Source: Streptomyces sp.
Lineage (GTDB): Bacteria > Actinomycetota > Actinomycetes > Streptomycetales > Streptomycetaceae
Assembly (NCBI RefSeq): GCF_031181705.1
Contig: NZ_JAPSKN010000019.1
Span: 15,639 to 55,385, forward strand
Direction: 5' to 3'
DNA: 39,747 nt
Part shown: piece after piece, positions 38,276 through 39,747 of the stretch
How the letters are laid out: every line of letters begins with the position of its first letter
Position numbering within the stretch: the stretch's first letter is position 1
Translations under genes and position numbers: made by a program
Notes under the pieces: generated by a model
What the model was told of the DNA's origin: nothing
The model's input: the letters and a program-made list of their open reading frames with translations, nothing else
The model's database searches: none

Positions 38276-39747
38276 GGACGGTGACCGGGCCGACCGACCA
38301 CGTCGTGGTGGTGGGCGCCGGCCTGTCCGGACTGGCGTGTGCCCTGCATCTGCTGGGCGCCGGGCGCCGGGTCACCCTCGTCGAACGGGACGCGGGTCCC
38401 GGCGGCCGGGCCGGCCGGCTGCGGCTCGGTGACTACCTGGTGGACACCGGGCCCACCGTGCTGACGATGCCGCACCTGGCCGACGAGGCGTTCGCGGCCG
38501 TCGGCGACAGCCTGGCCCGCCGCGTCGAGCTGGTGCCCCTGCACCCGGCCTACCGCGCCGGCTTCGCGGACGGGACCGCGCTGGACGTGCACACCGACGG
38601 CGAGGCCATGGAGTCGGAGGTGCGGCGCTTCGCCGGGCCGGCCGAGGCGGCGGGCTACCGCAGGCTGCGGCACTGGCTGGAGCGGCTCTACCGGGCGCAG
38701 ATGCGCCGGTTCATCGACACCAACTTCGACTCGCCGTTCCAGCTCGCGCACCCCGACCTGGCCCGGCTCGCGGCGCTCGGCGGCTTCGGGCGGCTGGACG
38801 GCCGCATCGGCCGCTTCCTGTCCGACGACCGTCTGCGCCGGGTCTTCTCCTTCCAGGCCCTGTACGCCGGAGTGGCCCCGGCCCGGGCGCTGGCGGCCTA
38901 CGCGGTGATCGCCTACATGGACACGGTGGCCGGCGTCTTCTTCCCCAAGGGCGGCATGCACGCGCTGCCGCGCGCGATGGCCGACGCGGCGGCCGGCGCC
39001 GGTGCCGAGCTGCGCTGGTCGGCCGAGGTGAGCGCGTTGGAACGCTCGGCGGGCCGGGTGCGGGCCGTGCGCCTGGCCTCGGGTGAGCGCATCGCGTGCG
39101 ACGCGGTGGTGCTCAGCTGCGAACTGTCCACCGCGCACCGGCTCCTGGGCCGGGCCCCGGTGCGCCCGGTGCCGCTGCGGCACTCGCCGTCGGCGGTGAT
39201 CCTGCACGCGGGCACCGACCGGACCTGGCCTCACCTCGCCCACCACACGCTGTCGTTCGGCGCCGCCTGGGAGCGGACCTTCGACGAACTGACCCGCTCG
39301 GGGACGCTGATGAGCGACCCGTCGCTGCTGATCACCCGCCCGACGGCACACGACGCCTCCCTGGCACCGCCGGGCCGCCACCTCCACTACGTCCTGGCGC
39401 CCTGCCCCAACACGGCCGTCGGCCCCTCCGCCGCCGTCTGGCGGGAGCTGGGCCCGCGCTACCGCGACAGCCTGGTCGCCGAGCTGGAGCGGCGGGGCCT
39501 GGACGGGTTCGGGGACAGCGTCGAGGAGGAGGCCCTGGTGACCCCGCTCGACTGGACGGCCCAGGGCCACGCGGCGGGCACGCCGTTCTCCGTCTCCCAC
39601 ACCTTCGCCCAGACCGGCCCGTTCCGGCCGCGCAACCTCGTGCGCGGGCTGGACAACGTCGTGCTGGCCGGCTGCGGGACCACGCCCGGCGTGGGCGTAC
39701 CGACCGTGCTGATCAGCGGGAAACTCGCCGCCGCCCGCGTCACCGGC
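38272..39747 (+). CDS. crtI: Phytoene desaturase CrtI, 3' end cut by window edge
   Basis: ATG 38272 opens 492 codons without stop up to the window edge. VVVVGAGLSGLACALHLLGA at residues 10-29 is the FAD dinucleotide fold, followed by VERDAGPGGRAGRL and DTGPTVLTMP, hallmarks of the CrtI family. The C-terminal FAD motif (NVVLAGCGTTPGVGVPTVL) is present, so only about 10-20 residues are missing. It converts phytoene stepwise to lycopene or neurosporene at the membrane. It is translationally coupled to crtE. The next gene in known Streptomyces clusters would be crtB. Confidence 0.95.
   Translation, partial: MRTVTGPTDHVVVVGAGLSGLACALHLLGAGRRVTLVERDAGPGGRAGRLRLGDYLVDTGPTVLTMPHLADEAFAAVGDSLARRVELVPLHPAYRAGFADGTALDVHTDGEAMESEVRRFAGPAEAAGYRRLRHWLERLYRAQMRRFIDTNFDSPFQLAHPDLARLAALGGFGRLDGRIGRFLSDDRLRRVFSFQALYAGVAPARALAAYAVIAYMDTVAGVFFPKGGMHALPRAMADAAAGAGAELRWSAEVSALERSAGRVRAVRLASGERIACDAVVLSCELSTAHRLLGRAPVRPVPLRHSPSAVILHAGTDRTWPHLAHHTLSFGAAWERTFDELTRSGTLMSDPSLLITRPTAHDASLAPPGRHLHYVLAPCPNTAVGPSAAVWRELGPRYRDSLVAELERRGLDGFGDSVEEEALVTPLDWTAQGHAAGTPFSVSHTFAQTGPFRPRNLVRGLDNVVLAGCGTTPGVGVPTVLISGKLAAARVTG

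Overview
This window looks like a chromosomal segment of a Streptomyces or a very close actinomycete. GC is very high with strong third-position GC. GTG and TTG starts are common. The gene content fits: MshB of mycothiol synthesis, lipoproteins with canonical lipoboxes, a PAS/SpoIIE-type phosphatase beside a stand-alone RsbW-like ATPase, a HutC-type GntR regulator, and a light-cluster arrangement of photolyase, crtE and crtI.

Layout. Positions 1-3152 (minus strand) read as one block: a 64-aa membrane protein, mshB, a DUF6113-type membrane protein, then a very long Gly/Pro-rich collagen-like protein that starts at TTG 1504 and leaves the left edge. A divergent DPP-IV-type peptidase (3330-5453) ends at a perfect hairpin. 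After a small VOC gene comes a five-gene oligopeptide ABC transporter operon (6061-11902, minus) with two tandem stem-loops between the binding-protein gene and the permeases. After a 617-bp regulatory stretch follow typA/bipA, a small lipoprotein gene that appears to carry a one-base frameshift, and an orphan LpqW-like lipoprotein. Divergent from these lies a plus-strand operon of a 96-aa helical protein and an Sdh1-type succinate dehydrogenase (anchor, flavoprotein, iron-sulfur subunit).

From 21691 to 29883 the minus strand carries a kinase C-lobe fragment coupled to a membrane-anchored GH18-like protein, a multidomain PAS-PAS-GAF-PP2C-HATPase signalling protein, a stand-alone HATPase, a NUDIX hydrolase, a single-domain SPOR protein, a GntR/UTRA regulator and a DUF4190/septum-formation-like protein. 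From about 30000 onward the window is patchier: a DUF2283-like remnant under a LysR gene, an SDR divergent from that LysR, a secreted subtilisin with a P-domain, and the frameshifted 3' end of an MMPL transporter next to three 18-bp tandem repeats. The right end is an SDR-DUF2867 protein, CPD photolyase, polyprenyl synthase (crtE) and phytoene desaturase (crtI, cut by the edge), which is the start of a carotenoid/photoprotection cluster.

How the genes fit together: the DPP-IV-like peptidase and the peptide transporter could form a peptide-use module. The PAS/SpoIIE protein and the HATPase fit a partner-switching sigma-factor circuit. The photolyase and crt genes fit light-stress protection. 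I found no CRISPR array, rRNA, tRNA, intact insertion sequence or prophage. I did not find a clearly new system. The least explained items are the collagen-like protein, the tandem stem-loops in the transporter operon, the kinase fragment/GH18 pair and the decayed genes at the edges of the light cluster.
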